64,000 nucleotides of DNA from assembly GCF_933775445.1 (NCBI RefSeq), contig NW_026089520.1:62001-126000 (forward strand). Direction: 5' to 3'. Every line of letters begins with the position of its first letter. Position 1 is the stretch's first letter. Shown here one piece after another: positions 30,101 to 43,800 of this stretch. The notes under the pieces are model-generated. The model saw only the letters and a program-made list of their open reading frames with translations. It made no database searches and was not told the DNA's origin. A program made the translations under genes and the position numbers. The DNA is from Argentina anserina. Its lineage: Eukaryota > Streptophyta > Magnoliopsida > Rosales > Rosaceae.

Positions 30101-32640
30101 AATACAATAGAAACTCGCATCAGAAGCCTTACAGAAAGAGACTTAAACGAGAAATGAAAAGATACACAATTGGAATAGTAAAGATACGCAAACGATGTAA
30201 AGATACACAATTGGAATAGTAAAGATACGCAAACGATGTAAAGATACTCAGTTTGAAAGAAACACACTCCCACACTTGCAAAACTCTCAAATTCAATAGA
30301 AACTCGCATCAGAAGCCTTACAGAAAGATACTCAAACGAGAAATGAAAAGATACACAATTGGAATAGTAAAGATACGAGAATGATGTAAAGATACACAAT
30401 TGGAATAGTAAAGATACGCAAACGATGTAAAGATACTCAGTTTGAAAGAAACACACTCCCACACTTGCAAAACTCTCAAATTCAATAGAAATTCGCATCA
30501 GAAAGCCTTACAGAAAGATACTCAAACGAGAAATGAAAAGATACATAATTGGAATAGTAAAGATACGCAAACGATATAAAGATACTCAGTTTGAAAGAAA
30601 CACACTCCGACACTTGCAAAACTCTCAAATACAATAGAAACTCGCATAAGAAGCCTTACAGAAAGATACTCAAACGAGAAATGAAAAGATACACAATTGG
30701 AATAGTAAAGATACGAAAACGATGTAAAGATACACAATTGGAATAGTAAAGATACGCAAACGATGTAAAGATACTCAGTTTGAAAGAAACACACTCCCAC
30801 ACTTGCAAAACTCTCAAATACAATAGAAACTCGCATCAGAAGCCTTACAGAAAGATACTCAAACGAGAAATGAAAAGATACACAATTGGAATAGTAAAGA
30901 TACGCAAACGATGTAAAGATACACAATTGGAATAGTAAAGATACGCAAACGATGTAAAGATACTCAGTTTGAAAGAAACACACTCCCACACTTGCAAAAG
31001 TCTCAAATAAAATAGAAACTCGCATCAGAAGCCTTACAGAAAGAGACTCAAACGAGAAATGAAAAGATACACAATTGGAATAGTAAAGATACGCAAACGA
31101 TGTAAAGATACACAATTGGAATAGTATAGATACGCAAACGATGTAAAGATACTCAGTTTGAAAGAAACACACTCCCACACTTCCAAAACTCTCAAATTCA
31201 ATAGAAACTCGCATCCGAAAGACTTACAGAAAGATACTCAAACGAGAAATGAAAAGATACACAATTGGAATAGTAAAGATACGCAAACGATGTAAAGATA
31301 CACAATTGGAATAGTAAAGATACGCAAACGATGTAAAGATACTCAGTTTGAAAGAAACACACCCCCACACTTGCAAAACTCTCAAATACAATAGAAACTC
31401 GCATCAGAAGCCTTACAGAAAGATACTCAAACGAGAAATGAAAAGATACACAATTGGAATAGTAAAGATACGCAAACGATGTAAAGATACACAATTGGAA
31501 TAGTAAAGATACGCAAACGATGTAAAGATACTCAGTTTGAAAGAAACACACTCCCACACTTGCAAAACTCTCAAATAAAATAGAAACTCGCATCAGAAGC
31601 CTTACAGAAAGAGACTCAAACGAGAAATGAAAAGATACACAATTGGAATAGTAAAGATACGCAAACGATGTAAAGATACACAATTGGAATAGTAAAGATA
31701 CGCAAACGATGTAAAGATACTCAGTTTGAAAGAAACACACTCCCACACTTGCAAAACTCTCAAATTCAATAGAAACTCGCATCAGAAAGCCTTACAGAAA
31801 GATACTCGAACGAGAAATGAAAAGATAAACAATTGGAATAGTAAAGATACGCAAACGATTTAAAGATACTCAGTTTGAAAGAAACACACTCCCACACTTG
31901 CAAAACTCTCAAATTCAATAGAAACTCGCATCAGAAAGCCTTACAGAAAGATACTCAAACGAGAAATGAAAAGATACACAATTGGAATAGTAAAGATACG
32001 CAAACGATGTAAAGATACACAATTGGAATAGTAAAGATACGCAAACGATGTAAAGATACTCAGTTTGAAAGAAACACACTCCCACACTTGCAAAACTCTC
32101 AAATTCAATAGAAACTCGCATCAGAAAGCCTTACAGAAAGATACTCAAACGAGAAATGAAAAGATACACAATTGGAATAGTAAAGATACGCAAACGATGT
32201 AAAGATACTCAGTTTGAAAGATACGCACTCCCACACTTGCAAAACTCTCAAATTCAATAGAAACTCGCATCAGAAAGCCTTACAGAAAGATACTCAAACG
32301 AGAAATGAAAAGATACACAATTGGAATAGTAAAGATACGCAAACGATGTAAAGATACTCAGTTTGAAAGAAACACACTCCCACACTTGCAAAACTCTCAA
32401 ATTCAATAGAAACTCGCATCAGAAAGCCTTACAGAAAGATACTCAAACGAGAAATGAAAAGATACACAATTGGAATAGTAAAGATACGCAAACGATGTAA
32501 AGATACTCAGTTTGAAAGAAACACACTCCCACACTTGCAAAACTCTCAAATACAATAGAAACTCGCATCAGAAGCCTTACAGAAAGAGACTTAAACGAGA
32601 AATGAAAAGATACACAATTGGAATAGTAAAGATACGCAAA
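25600..32640. repeat. Dispersed duplicate inside the array, offset 5462 bp
   Basis: About 25.6-27.2 kb reappears at about 31.1-32.6 kb. Shared rare variants are AGTATAGATA at 25661 and 31123, and AAAGATACGCACTCCC at 26755 and 32217, both exactly 5462 bp apart. About 4 kb of different satellite (27.2-31.1 kb) separates the copies, so this was not a simple adjacent doubling, or it was later split by insertion of other array DNA. Confidence 0.85.
28800..31600. repeat. Tandem duplication with 1473-bp offset
   Basis: About 28.8-30.1 kb is repeated at about 30.3-31.6 kb. TACGAGAATG occurs at 28901 and 30374, and AGTATAGATA at 29650 and 31123, both 1473 bp apart. Both copies also share the rare GCAAAAGTCTC and AATAAAATAG variants. 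Because AGTATAGATA is also at 25661, this doubling is layered on the 5462-bp duplicate. Confidence 0.88.
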
Positions 32641-34289
32641 CGATGAAAAGATACACAATTGGAATAGTAAAGATACGCAAACGATGTAAAGATACTCAGT
32701 TTGAAAGAAACACCTCCCACACTTGCAAAACTCTCAAATTCAATAGAAACTCGCATCAGAAAGCCTTACAGAAAGATACTCAAACGAGAAATGAAAAGAT
32801 ACACAATTGGAATAGTAAAGATACGCAAACGATGTAAAGATACTCAGTTTGAAAGAAACACACTCCCACACTTGCAAAACTCTCAAATACAATAGAAACT
32901 CGCATCAGAAGCCTTACAGAAAGAGACTCAAACGAGAAATGAAAAGATAAACAATTGGAATAGTAAAGATACGCAAACGATGTAAAGATACTCAGTTTGA
33001 AAGAAACACACTCCCACACTTGCAAAACTCTCAAATTCAATAGAAACTCGCATCAGAAAGCCTTACAGAAAGATACTCAAACGAGAAATGAAAAGATACA
33101 CAATTGGAATAGTAAAGATACGCAAACGATGTAAAGATACTCAGTTTGAAAGAAACACACTCCCACACTTGCAAAACTCTCAAATTCAATAGAAACTCGC
33201 ATCAGAAGCCTTACAGAAAGATACTCAAACGAGAAATGAAAAGATACACAATTGGAATAGTAAAGATACGAAAATGATGTAAAGATACACAATTGGAATA
33301 GTAAAGATACGCAAACGATGTAAAGATACTCAGTTTGAAAGAAACACACTCCCACACTTGCAAAACTCTCAAATTCAATAGAAATTCGCATCAGAAAGCC
33401 TTACAGAAAGATACTCAAACGAGAAATGAAAAGATACACAATTGGAATAGTAAAGATACGCAAACGATATAAAGATACTCAGTTTGAAAGAAACACACTC
33501 CGACACTTGCAAAACTCTCAAATACAATAGAAACTCGCATAAGAAGCCTTACAGAAAGATACTCAAACGAGAAATGAAAAGATACACAATTGGAATAGTA
33601 AAGATACGAAAACGATGTAAAGATACACAATTGGAATAGTAAAGATACGCAAACGATGTAAAGATACTCAGTTTGAAAGAAACACACTCCCACACTTGCA
33701 AAACTCTCAAATACAATAGAAACTCGCATCAGAAGCCTTACAGAAAGAGACTCAAACGAGAAATGAAAAGATACACAATTGGAATAGTAAAGATACGCAA
33801 ACGATGTAAAGATACACAATTGGAATAGTAAAGATACGCAAACGATGTAAAGATACTCAGTTTGAAAGAAACACACTCCCACACTTGCAAAAGTCTCAAA
33901 TACAATAGAAACTCGCATCAGAAGCCTTACAGAAAGAGACTCAAACGAGAAATGAAAAGATACACAATTGGAATAGTAAAGATACGCAAACGATGTAAAG
34001 ATACTCAGTTTGAAAGAAACACACTCCCACACTTGCAAAACTCTCAAATTCAATAGAAACTCGCATCAGAAAACCTTACAGAAAGATACTCAAACGAGAA
34101 ATGAAAAGATACACAATTGGAATAGTAAAGATACGCAAACGATGTAAAGATACTCAGTTTGAAAGAAACACACTCCCACACTTGCAAAACTCTCAAATTC
34201 AATAGAAACTCGCATCAGAAGCTTTACAGAAAGATACTCAAACGAGAAATGAAAAGATACACAATTGGAATAGTAAAGATACGAAAATG

Positions 34290-37200
34290 ATGTAAAGATA
34301 CACAATTGGAATAGTAAAGATACGCAAACGATGTAAAGATACTCAGTTTGAAAGAAACACACTCCCACACTTGCAAAACTCTCAAATTCAATAGAAACTC
34401 GCATCAGAAGCTTTACAGAAAGATACTCAAACGAGAAATGAAAAGATACACAATTGGAATAGTAAAGATACGAAAATGATGTAAAGATACACAATTGGAA
34501 TAGTAAAGATACGCAAACGATGTAAAGATACTCAGTTTGAAAGAAACACACTCCCACACTTGCAAAACTCTCAAATTCAATAGAAATTCGCATCAGAAAG
34601 CCTTACAGAAAGATACTCAAACGAGAAATGAAAAGATACACAATTGGAATAGTAAAGATACGCAAACGATGTAAAGATACTCAGTTTGAAAGAAACACAC
34701 TCCGACACTTGCAAAACTCTCAAATACAATAGAAACTCGCATAAGAAGCCTTACAGAAAGATACTCAAACGAGAAATGAAAAGATACACAATTGGAATAG
34801 TAAAGATACGTAAACGATGTAAAGATACACAATTAGAATAGTAAAGATACGCAAACGATGTAAAGATACTCAGTTTGAAAGAAACACACTCCCACACTTG
34901 CAAAACTCTCAAATACAATAGAAACTCGCATCAGAAGCCTTACAGAAAGAGACTCAAACGAGAAATGAAAAGATACACAATTGGAATAGTAAAGATACGC
35001 AAACGATGTAAAGATACACAATTGGAATAGTAAAGATACGCAAACGATGTAAAGATACTCAGTTTGAAAGAAACACACTCCCACACTTGCAAAACTCTCA
35101 AATACAATAGAAACTCGCATCAGAAGCCTTACAGAAAGAGACTCAAACGAGAAATGAAAAGATAAACAATTGGAATAGTAAAGATACGCAAACGATGTAA
35201 AGATACACAATTGGAATAGTAAAGATACGCAAACGATGTAAAGATACTCAGTTTGAAAGAAACACACTCCCACACTTGCAAAACTCTCAAATTCAATAGA
35301 AACTCGCATCAGAAAGCCTTACAGAAAGATACTCAAACGAGAAATGAAAAGATACACAATTGGAATAGTAAAGATACGCAAACGATGTAAAGATACTCAG
35401 TTTGAAAGAAACACACTCCCACACTTGCAAAACTCTCAAATTCAATAGAAACTCGCATCAGAAGCCTTACAGAAAGATACTCAAACGAGAAATGAAAAGA
35501 TACACAATTGGAATAGTAAAGATACGAAAATGATGTAAAGATACACAATTGGAATAGTAAAGATACGCAAACGATGTAAAGATACTCAGTTTGAAAGAAA
35601 CACACTCCCACACTTGCAAAACTCTCAAATTCAATAGAAATTCGCATCAGAAAGCCTTACAGAAAGATACTCAAACGAGAAATGAAAAGATACACAATTG
35701 GAATAGTAAAGATACGCAAACGATATAAAGATACTCAGTTTGAAAGAAACACACTCCGACACTTGCAAAACTCTCAAATACAATAGAAACTCGCATAAGA
35801 AGCCTTACAGAAAGATACTCAAACGAGAAATGAAAAGATACACAATTGGAATAGTAAAGATACGAAAACGATGTAAAGATACACAATTGGAATAGTAAAG
35901 ATACGCAAACGATGTAAAGATACTCAGTTTGAAAGAAACACACTCCCACACTTGCAAAACTCTCAAATACAATAGAAACTCGCATCAGAAGCCTTACAGA
36001 AAGAGACTCAAACGAGAAATGAAAAGATACACAATTGGAATAGTAAAGATACGCAAACGATGTAAAGATACACAATTGGAATAGTAAAGATACGCAAACG
36101 ATGTAAAGATACTCAGTTTGAAAGAAACACACTCCCACACTTGCAAAACTCTCAAATACAATAGAAACTCGCATCAGAAGCCTTACAGAAAGAGACTCAA
36201 ACGAGAAATGAAAAGATACACAATTGGAATAGTAAAGATACGCAAACGATGTAAAGATACACAATTGGAATAGTAAAGATACGCAAACGATGTAAAGATA
36301 CTCAGTTTGAAAGAAACACCTCCCACACTTGCAAAACTCTCAAATTCAATAGAAACTCGCATCAGAAAGCCTTACAGAAAGATACTCAAACGGGAAATGA
36401 AAAGATACACAATTGGAATAGTAAAGATACGCAAACGATGTAAAGATACTCAGTTTGAAAGAAACACACTCCCACACTTGCAAAACTCTCAAATTCAATA
36501 GAAACTCGCATCAGAAGCTTTACAGAAAGATACTCAAACGAGAAATGAAAAGATACACAATTGGAATAGTAAAGATACGAAAATGATGTAAAGATACACA
36601 ATTGGAATAGTAAAGATACGCAAACGATGTAAAGATACTCAGTTTGAAAGAAACACACTCCCACACTTGCAAAACTCTCAAATTCAATAGAAATTCGCAT
36701 CAGAAAGCCTTACAGAAAGATACTCAAACGAGAAATGAAAAGATACACAATTGGAATAGTAAAGATACGCAAACGATGTAAAGATACTCAGTTTGAAAGA
36801 AACACACTCCGACACTTGCAAAACTCTCAAATACAATAGAAACTCGCATAAGAAGCCTTACAGAAAGATACTCAAACGAGAAATGAAAAGATACACAATT
36901 GGAATAGTAAAGATACGTAAACGATGTAAAGATACACAATTAGAATAGTAAAGATACGCAAACGATGTAAAGATACTCAGTTTGAAAGAAACACACTCCC
37001 ACACTTGCAAAACTCTCAAATACAATAGAAACTCGCATCAGAAGCCTTACAGAAAGAGACTCAAACGAGAAATGAAAAGATACACAATTGGAATAGTAAA
37101 GATACGCAAACGATGTAAAGATACACAATTGGAATAGTAAAGATACGCAAACGATGTAAAGATACTCAGTTTGAAAGAAACACACTCCCACACTTGCAAA

Positions 37201-40200
37201 ACTCTCAAATACAATAGAAACTCGCATCAGAAGCCTTACAGAAAGAGACTCAAACGAGAAATGAAAAGATAAACAATTGCAATAGTAAAGATACGCAAAC
37301 GATGTAAAGATACACAATTGGAATAGTAAAGATACGCAAACGATGTAAAGATACTCAGTTTGAAAGAAACACACTCCCACACTTGCAAAACTCTCAAATT
37401 CAATAGAAACTCGCATCAGAAAGCCTTACAGAAAGATACTCAAACGAGAAATGAAAAGATACACAATTGGAATAGTAAAGATACGCAAACGATGTAAAGA
37501 TACTCAGTTTGAAAGAAACACACTCCCACACTTGCAAAACTCTCAAATTCAATAGAAACTCGCATCAGAAGCCTTACAGAAAGATACTCAAACGAGAAAT
37601 GAAAAGATACACAATTGGAATAGTAAAGATACGAAAATGATGTAAAGATACACAATTGGAATAGTAAAGATACGCAAACGATGTAAAGATACTCAGTTTG
37701 AAAGAAACACACTCCCACACTTGCAAAACTCTCAAATTCAATAGAAATTCGCATCAGAAAGCCTTACAGAAAGATACTCAAACGAGAAATGAAAAGATAC
37801 ACAATTGGAATAGTAAAGATACGCAAACGATATAAAGATACTCAGTTTGAAAGAAACACACTCCGACACTTGCAAAACTCTCAAATACAATAGAAACTCG
37901 CATAAGAAGCCTTACAGAAAGATACTCAAACGAGAAATGAAAAGATACACAATTGGAATAGTAAAGATACGAAAACGATGTAAAGATACACAATTGGAAT
38001 AGTAAAGATACGCAAACGATGTAAAGATACTCAGTTTGAAAGAAACACACTCCCACACTTGCAAAACTCTCAAATACAATAGAAACTCGCATCAGAAGCC
38101 TTACAGAAAGAGACTCAAACGAGAAATGAAAAGATACACAATTGGAATAGTAAAGATACGCAAACGATGTAAAGATACACAATTGGAATAGTAAAGATAC
38201 GCAAACGATGTAAAGATACTCAGTTTGAAAGAAACACACTCCCACACTTGCAAAACTCTCAAATACAATAGAAACTCGCATCAGAAGCCTTACAGAAAGA
38301 GACTCAAACGAGAAATGAAAAGATACACAATTGGAATAGTAAAGATACGCAAACGATGTAAAGATACACAATTGGAATAGTAAAGATACGCAAACGATGT
38401 AAAGATACTCAGTTTGAAAGAAACACCTCCCACACTTGCAAAACTCTCAAATTCAATAGAAACTCGCATCAGAAAGCCTTACAGAAAGATACTCAAACGG
38501 GAAATGAAAAGATACACAATTGGAATAGTAAAGATACGCAAACGATTTAAAGATACTCAGTTTGAAAGAAACACACTCCCACACTTACAAAACTCTCAAA
38601 TACAATAGAAACTCGCATCAGAAGCCTTACAGAAAGAGACTCAAACGAGAAATGAAAAGATACACAATTGGAATAGTAAAGATACGCAAACGATGTAAAG
38701 ATACTCAGTTTGAAAGAAACACACTCCGACACTTGCAAAACTCTCAAATACAATAGAAACTCGCATAAGAAGCCTTACAGAAAGATACTCAAACGAGAAA
38801 TGAAAAGATACACAATTGGAATAGTAAAGATACGAAAACGATGTAAAGATACACAATTGGAATAGTAAAGATACGCAAACGATGTAAAGATACTCAGTTT
38901 GAAAGAAACACACTCCCACACTTGCAAAACTCTCAAATTCAATAGAAACTCGCATTAGAAGCTTTACAGAAAGATACTCAAACGAGAAATGAAAAGATAC
39001 ACAATTGGAATAGTAAAGATACGAAAATGATGTAAAGATACATAATTGGAATAGTAAAGATACGCAAACGATGTAAAGATACTCAGTTTGAAAGAAACAC
39101 ACTCCCACACTTGCAAAACTCTCAAATTCAATAGAAATTCGCATCAGAAAGCCTTACAGAAAGATACTCAAACGAGAAATGAAAAGATACACAATTGGAA
39201 TAGTAAAGATACGCAAACGATGTAAAGATACTCAGTTTGAAAGAAACACACTCCGACACTTGCAAAACTCTCAAATACAATAGAAACTCGCATAAGAAGC
39301 CTTACAGAAAGATACTCAAACGAGAAATGAAAAGATACACAATTGGAATAGTAAAGATACGAAAACGATGTAAAGATATACAATTAGAATAGTAAAGATA
39401 CGCAAACGATGTAAAGATACTCAGTTTGAAAGAAACACACTCCCACACTTGCAAAACTCTCAAATACAATAGAAACTCGCATCAGAAGCCTTACAGAAAG
39501 AGACTCAAACGAGAAATGAAAAGATACACAATTGGAATAGTAAAGATACGCAAACGATGTAAAGATACACAATTGGAATAGTAAAGATACGCAAACGATG
39601 TAAAGATACTCAGTTTGAAAGAAACACACTCCCACACTTGCAAAACTCTCAAATACAATAGAAACTCGCATCAGAAGCCTTACAGAAAGAGACTCAAACG
39701 AGAAATGAAAAGATAAACAATTGGAATAGTAAAGATACGCAAACGATGTAAAGATACACAATTGGAATAGTAAAGATACGCAAACGATGTAAAGATACTC
39801 AGTTTGAAAGAAACACACTCCCACACTTGCAAAACTCTCAAATTCAATAGAAACTCGCATCAGAAAGCCTTACAGAAAGATACTCAAACGAGAAATGAAA
39901 AGATACACAATTGGAATAGTAAAGATACGCAAACGATGTAAAGATACTCAGTTTGAAAGAAACACACTCCCACACTTGCAAAACTCTCAAATTCAATAGA
40001 AACTCGCATCAGAAGCCTTACAGAAAGATACTCAAACGAGAAATGAAAAGATACACAATTGGAATAGTAAAGATACGAAAATGATGTAAAGATACACAAT
40101 TGGAATAGTAAAGATACGCAAACGATGTAAAGATACTCAGTTTGAAAGAAACACACTCCCACACTTGCAAAACTCTCAAATTCAATAGAAATTCGCATCA

Positions 40201-40870
40201 GAAAGCCTTACAGAAAGATACTCAAACGAGAAATGAAAAGATACACAATTGGAATAGTAAAGATACGCAAACGATATAAAGATACTCAGTTTGAAAGAAA
40301 CACACTCCGACACTTGCAAAACTCTCAAATACAATAGAAACTCGCATAAGAAGCCTTACAGAAAGATACTCAAACGAGAAATGAAAAGATACACAATTGG
40401 AATAGTAAAGATACGAAAACGATGTAAAGATACACAATTGGAATAGTAAAGATACGCAAACGATGTAAAGATACTCAGTTTGAAAGAAACACACTCCCAC
40501 ACTTGCAAAACTCTCAAATACAATAGAAACTCGCATCAGAAGCCTTACAGAAAGAGACTCAAACGAGAAATGAAAAGATACACAATTGGAATAGTAAAGA
40601 TACGCAAACGATGTAAAGATACACAATTGGAATAGTAAAGATACGCAAACGATGTAAAGATACTCAGTTTGAAAGAAACACACTCCCACACTTGCAAAAC
40701 TCTCAAATACAATAGAAACTCGCATCAGAAGCCTTACAGAAAGAGACTCAAACGAGAAATGAAAAGATACACAATTGGAATAGTAAAGATACGCAAACGA
40801 TGTAAAGATACACAATTGGAATAGTAAAGATACGCAAACGATGTAAAGATACTCAGTTTGAAAGAAACAC
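34290..40870. repeat. Three-copy higher-order repeat of about 2107 bp
   Basis: Copy 1 is about 34.29-36.39 kb, copy 2 about 36.4-38.5 kb (offset 2107), and copy 3 about 38.9-40.87 kb (offset 2444 from copy 2, that is 2107 plus 337, one dimer). The variant GATAAACAATTG lies near 35162, 37269 and 39713, and AATTAGAATAG near 34830, 36937 and 39382, at these spacings. The 2-bp deletion variant AACACCTCCC is shared only by copies 1 and 2 (36.32 and 38.42 kb). Confidence 0.88.
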
Positions 40871-43800
40871 ACTCACACACTTGCAAAACTCTCAAATTCA
40901 ATAGAAACTCGCATCAGAAAGCCTTACAGAAAGATACTCAAACGAGAAATGAAAAGATACACAATTGGAATAGTAAAGATACGCAAACGATGTAAAGATA
41001 CTCAGTTTGAAAGAAACACACTCCCACACTTGCAAAACTCTCAAATTCAATAGAAACTCGCATCAGAAGCTTTACAGAAAGATACTCAAACGAGAAATGA
41101 AAAGATACACAATTGGAATAGTAAAGATACGAAAATGATGTAAAGATACACAATTGGAATAGTAAAGATACGCAAACGATGTAAAGATACTCAGTTTGAA
41201 AGAAACACACTCCCACACTTGCAAAACTCTCAAATTCAATAGAAACTCGCATCAGAAAGCCTTACAGAAAGATACTCAAACGAGAAATGAAAAGATACAC
41301 AATTGGAATAGTAAAGATACGCAAACGATGTAAAGATACTCAGTTTGAAAGAAACACACTCCCACACTTGCAAAACTCTCAAATACAATAGAAACTCGCA
41401 TCAGAAGCCTTATAGAAAGAGACTCAAACGAGAAATGAAAAGATACACAATTGGAATAGTAAAGATACGCAAACGATGTAAAGATACACAATTGGAATAG
41501 TAAAGATACGCAAACGATGTAAAGATACTCAGTTTGAAAGAAACACACTCCCACACTTGCAAAACTCTCAAATTCAATAGAAACTCGCATCAGAAAGCCT
41601 TACAGAAAGATACTCAAACGAGAAATGAAAAGATACACAATTGGAATAGTAAAGATACGCAAACGATGTAAAGATACTCAGTTTGAAAGAAACACACTCC
41701 CACACTTGCAAAACTCTCAAATTCAATAGAACCTCGCATCAGAAGCCTTACAGAAAGATACTCAAACGAGAAATGAAAAGATACTCAATTGGAATAGTAA
41801 AGATACGAAAATGATGTAAAGATACACAATTGGAATAGTAAAGATACGCAAACGATGTAAAGATACTCAGTTTGAAAGAAACACACTCCCACACTTGCAA
41901 AACTCTCAAATTCAATAGAAACTCGCATCAGAAGCCTTACAGAAAGATACTCAAACGAGAAATGAAAAGATACACAATTGGAATAGTAAAGATACGAAAA
42001 TGATGTAAAGATACACAATTGGAATAGTAAAGATACGCAAACGATGTAAAGATACTCAGTTTGAAAGAAACACACTCCCACACTTGCAAAACTCTCAAAT
42101 TCAATAGAAATTCGCATCAGAAAGCCTTACAGAAAGATACTCAAACGAGAAATGAAAAGATACACAATTGGAATAGTAAAGATACGCAAACGATATAAAG
42201 ATACTCAGTTTGAAAGAAACACACTCCGACACTTGCAAAACTCTCAAATACAATAGAAACTCGCATAAGAAGCCTTACAGAAAGATACTCAAACGAGAAA
42301 TGAAAAGATACACAATTGGAATAGTAAAGATACGAAAACGATGTAAAGATACACAATTGGAATAGTAAAGATACGCAAACGATGTAAAGATACTCAGTTT
42401 GAAAGAAACACACTCCCACACTTGCAAAACTCTCAAATACAATAGAAACTCGCATCAGAAGACTTACAGAAAGAGACTCAAACGAGAAATGAAAAGATAC
42501 ACAATTGGAATAGTAAAGATACGCAAACGATGTAAAGATACACAATTGGAATAGTAAAGATACGCAAACGATGTAAAGATACTCAGTTTGAAAGAAACAC
42601 ACTCCCACACTTGCAAAACTCTCAAATACAATAGAAACTCGCATCAGAAGCCTTACAGAAAGAGACTCAAACGAGAAATGAAAAGATACACAATTGGAAT
42701 AGTAAAGATACGCAAACGATGTAAAGATACACAATTGGAATAGTAAAGATACGCAAACGATGTAAAGATACTCAGTTTGAAAGAAACACACTCCCACACT
42801 TGCAAAACTCTCAAATTCAATAGAAACTCGCATCAGAAAGCCTTACAGAAAGATACTCAAACGAGAAATGAAAAGATACACAATTGGAATAGTAAAGATA
42901 CGCAAACGATGTAAAGATACTCAGTTTGAAAGAAACACACTCCCACACTTGCAAAACTCTCAAATTCAATAGAAACTCGCATCAGAAGCTTTACAGAAAG
43001 ATACTCAAACGAGAAATGAAAAGATACACAATTGGAATAGTAAAGATACGAAAATGATGTAAAGATACACAATTGGAATAGTAAAGATACGCAAACGATG
43101 TAAAGATACTCAGTTTGAAAGAAACACACTCCCACAGTTGCAAAACTCTCAAATTCAATAGAAACTCGCATCAGAAAGCCTTACAGAAAGACACTCAAAC
43201 GAGAAATGAAAAGATACACAATTGGAATAGTAAAGATACGCAAACGATGTAAAAATACTCAGTTTGAAAGAAACACACTCCGACACTTGCAAAACTCTCA
43301 AATACAATAGAAACTCGCATAAGAAGCCTTACAGAAAGATACTCAAACGAGAAATGAAAAGATACACAATTGGAATAGTAAAGATACGAAAACGATGTAA
43401 AGAAACACAATTGGAATAGTAAAGATACGCAAACGATGTAAAGATACTCAGTTTGAAAGAAACACACTCCGACACTTGCAAAACTCTCAAATACAATAGA
43501 AACTCGCATAAGAAGCCTTACAGAAAGATACTCAAACGAGAAATGAAAAGATACACAATTGGAATAGTAAAGATACGAAAACGATGTAAAGATACACAAT
43601 TGGAATAGTAAAGATACGCAAACGATGTAAAGATACTCAGTTTGAAAGAAACACACTCCCACACTTGCAAAACTCTCAAATACAATAGAAACTCGCATCA
43701 GAAGCCTTATAGAAAGAGACTCAAACGAGAAATGAAAAGATACACAATTGGAATAGTAAAGATACGCAAACGATGTAAAGATACACAATTGGAATAGTAA

